Part shown: piece by piece, positions 63,965 to 64,000 of the stretch
Numbering within the stretch: position 1 is the stretch's first letter
Layout of the letters: every line of letters begins with the position of its first letter
Assembly (NCBI RefSeq): GCF_007859815.1
Contig: NZ_SJPH01000006.1
Coordinates: 108,276-172,275 of the forward strand
Reading direction: 5' to 3'
Length of the DNA: 64,000 bases
Origin: Botrimarina hoheduenensis
GTDB lineage: Bacteria > Planctomycetota > Planctomycetia > Pirellulales > Lacipirellulaceae
Program-made: the position numbers and the translations under genes
The notes under the pieces: generated by a model
Told to the model about the DNA's origin: nothing
Databases searched by the model: none
Seen by the model: the letters and a program-made list of their open reading frames with translations, nothing else

Positions 63965-64000
63965 ATGATTGTTGGCGTTCCCAAAGAAGTTAAACCCGAC
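63965..64000 (+). CDS. ald: Probable alanine dehydrogenase, first 12 codons
   Basis: The window ends inside this gene. MIVGVPKEVKPD matches the very conserved start of alanine dehydrogenase, an NAD-dependent enzyme interconverting alanine and pyruvate; the alpha subunit of NAD(P) transhydrogenase begins similarly and is the alternative. It is too short for more certainty. Confidence 0.6.
   Translation, partial: MIVGVPKEVKPD

Overview
The window is high-GC bacterial chromosome that reads as a planctomycete, most likely Pirellulales (Lacipirellulaceae-like). The evidence is a DUF1549/DUF1553 cytochrome-type protein next to a Tat-exported DUF1501 protein, PEP-CTERM sorting tails, a glycoside hydrolase with a dockerin-like EF-hand module, a large bacterial alpha-2-macroglobulin, a DUF3520 von Willebrand protein beside an ECF sigma factor, and methylofuran/H4MPT-linked C1 genes. 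This placement comes from family composition, not from a phylogeny. Most of the window is single-copy chromosomal genes in short operons, with no phage or transposase genes.

Layout. 1-9.9 kb: penicillin-acylase C-terminus, groES-groEL, two small membrane proteins, lepA, a two-repeat secreted protein, transaldolase and a fatty-acid desaturase. 10-16.7 kb: a ROK sugar kinase; a sulfane-sulfur module (ArsR repressor with an operator, membrane rhodanese, CoA-disulfide-reductase/rhodanese fusion); a CinA-like/nucleotidyltransferase fusion; a GNAT-like protein; a small lipoprotein. 17-22.9 kb: an exported TPR/CHAT protein that seems to lack its catalytic dyad, an ECF sigma factor and a membrane-anchored vWA protein, probably one signalling unit. 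22.97-24.15 kb: an HNH endonuclease gene tightly enclosed by two about 118-bp inverted repeats, the most element-like object in the window. 24.2-33.7 kb: OprP-type porin, polyprenyl glycosylphosphotransferase, 2046-residue alpha-2-macroglobulin.

33.8-44.4 kb: housekeeping genes for Fe-S supply (cysteine desulfurase, A-type carrier), queA, rsmH, lipA and an orphan Flp pilin, then a translationally coupled trio resembling mfnD-mfnF-mfnE of methanofuran biosynthesis. 44.4-46.4 kb: long intergenic stretches with several terminators and an attenuator-like leader, a PEP-CTERM protein, and HU. 46.8-53.8 kb: trmL, murB with an FtsQ-like neighbour, isochorismatase-like hydrolase, hslV - broken Nudix gene - hslU. 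53.9-64 kb: DCC protein, a 15-bp tandem repeat, a CPA2 antiporter with an EIIA domain, a GH26 mannanase-like enzyme, tRNA-Lys(UUU), ASCH protein, the DUF1501/DUF1549 pair, rplM-rpsI, and the first codons of a probable alanine dehydrogenase gene.

Functional links: Fe-S genes supply LipA; the ArsR unit probably senses and clears reactive sulfur; GroES/EL, HslUV and LepA form a protein-quality and stress set; the porin, alpha-2-macroglobulin, GH26, PEP-CTERM and Tat proteins point to a busy periplasm and surface.
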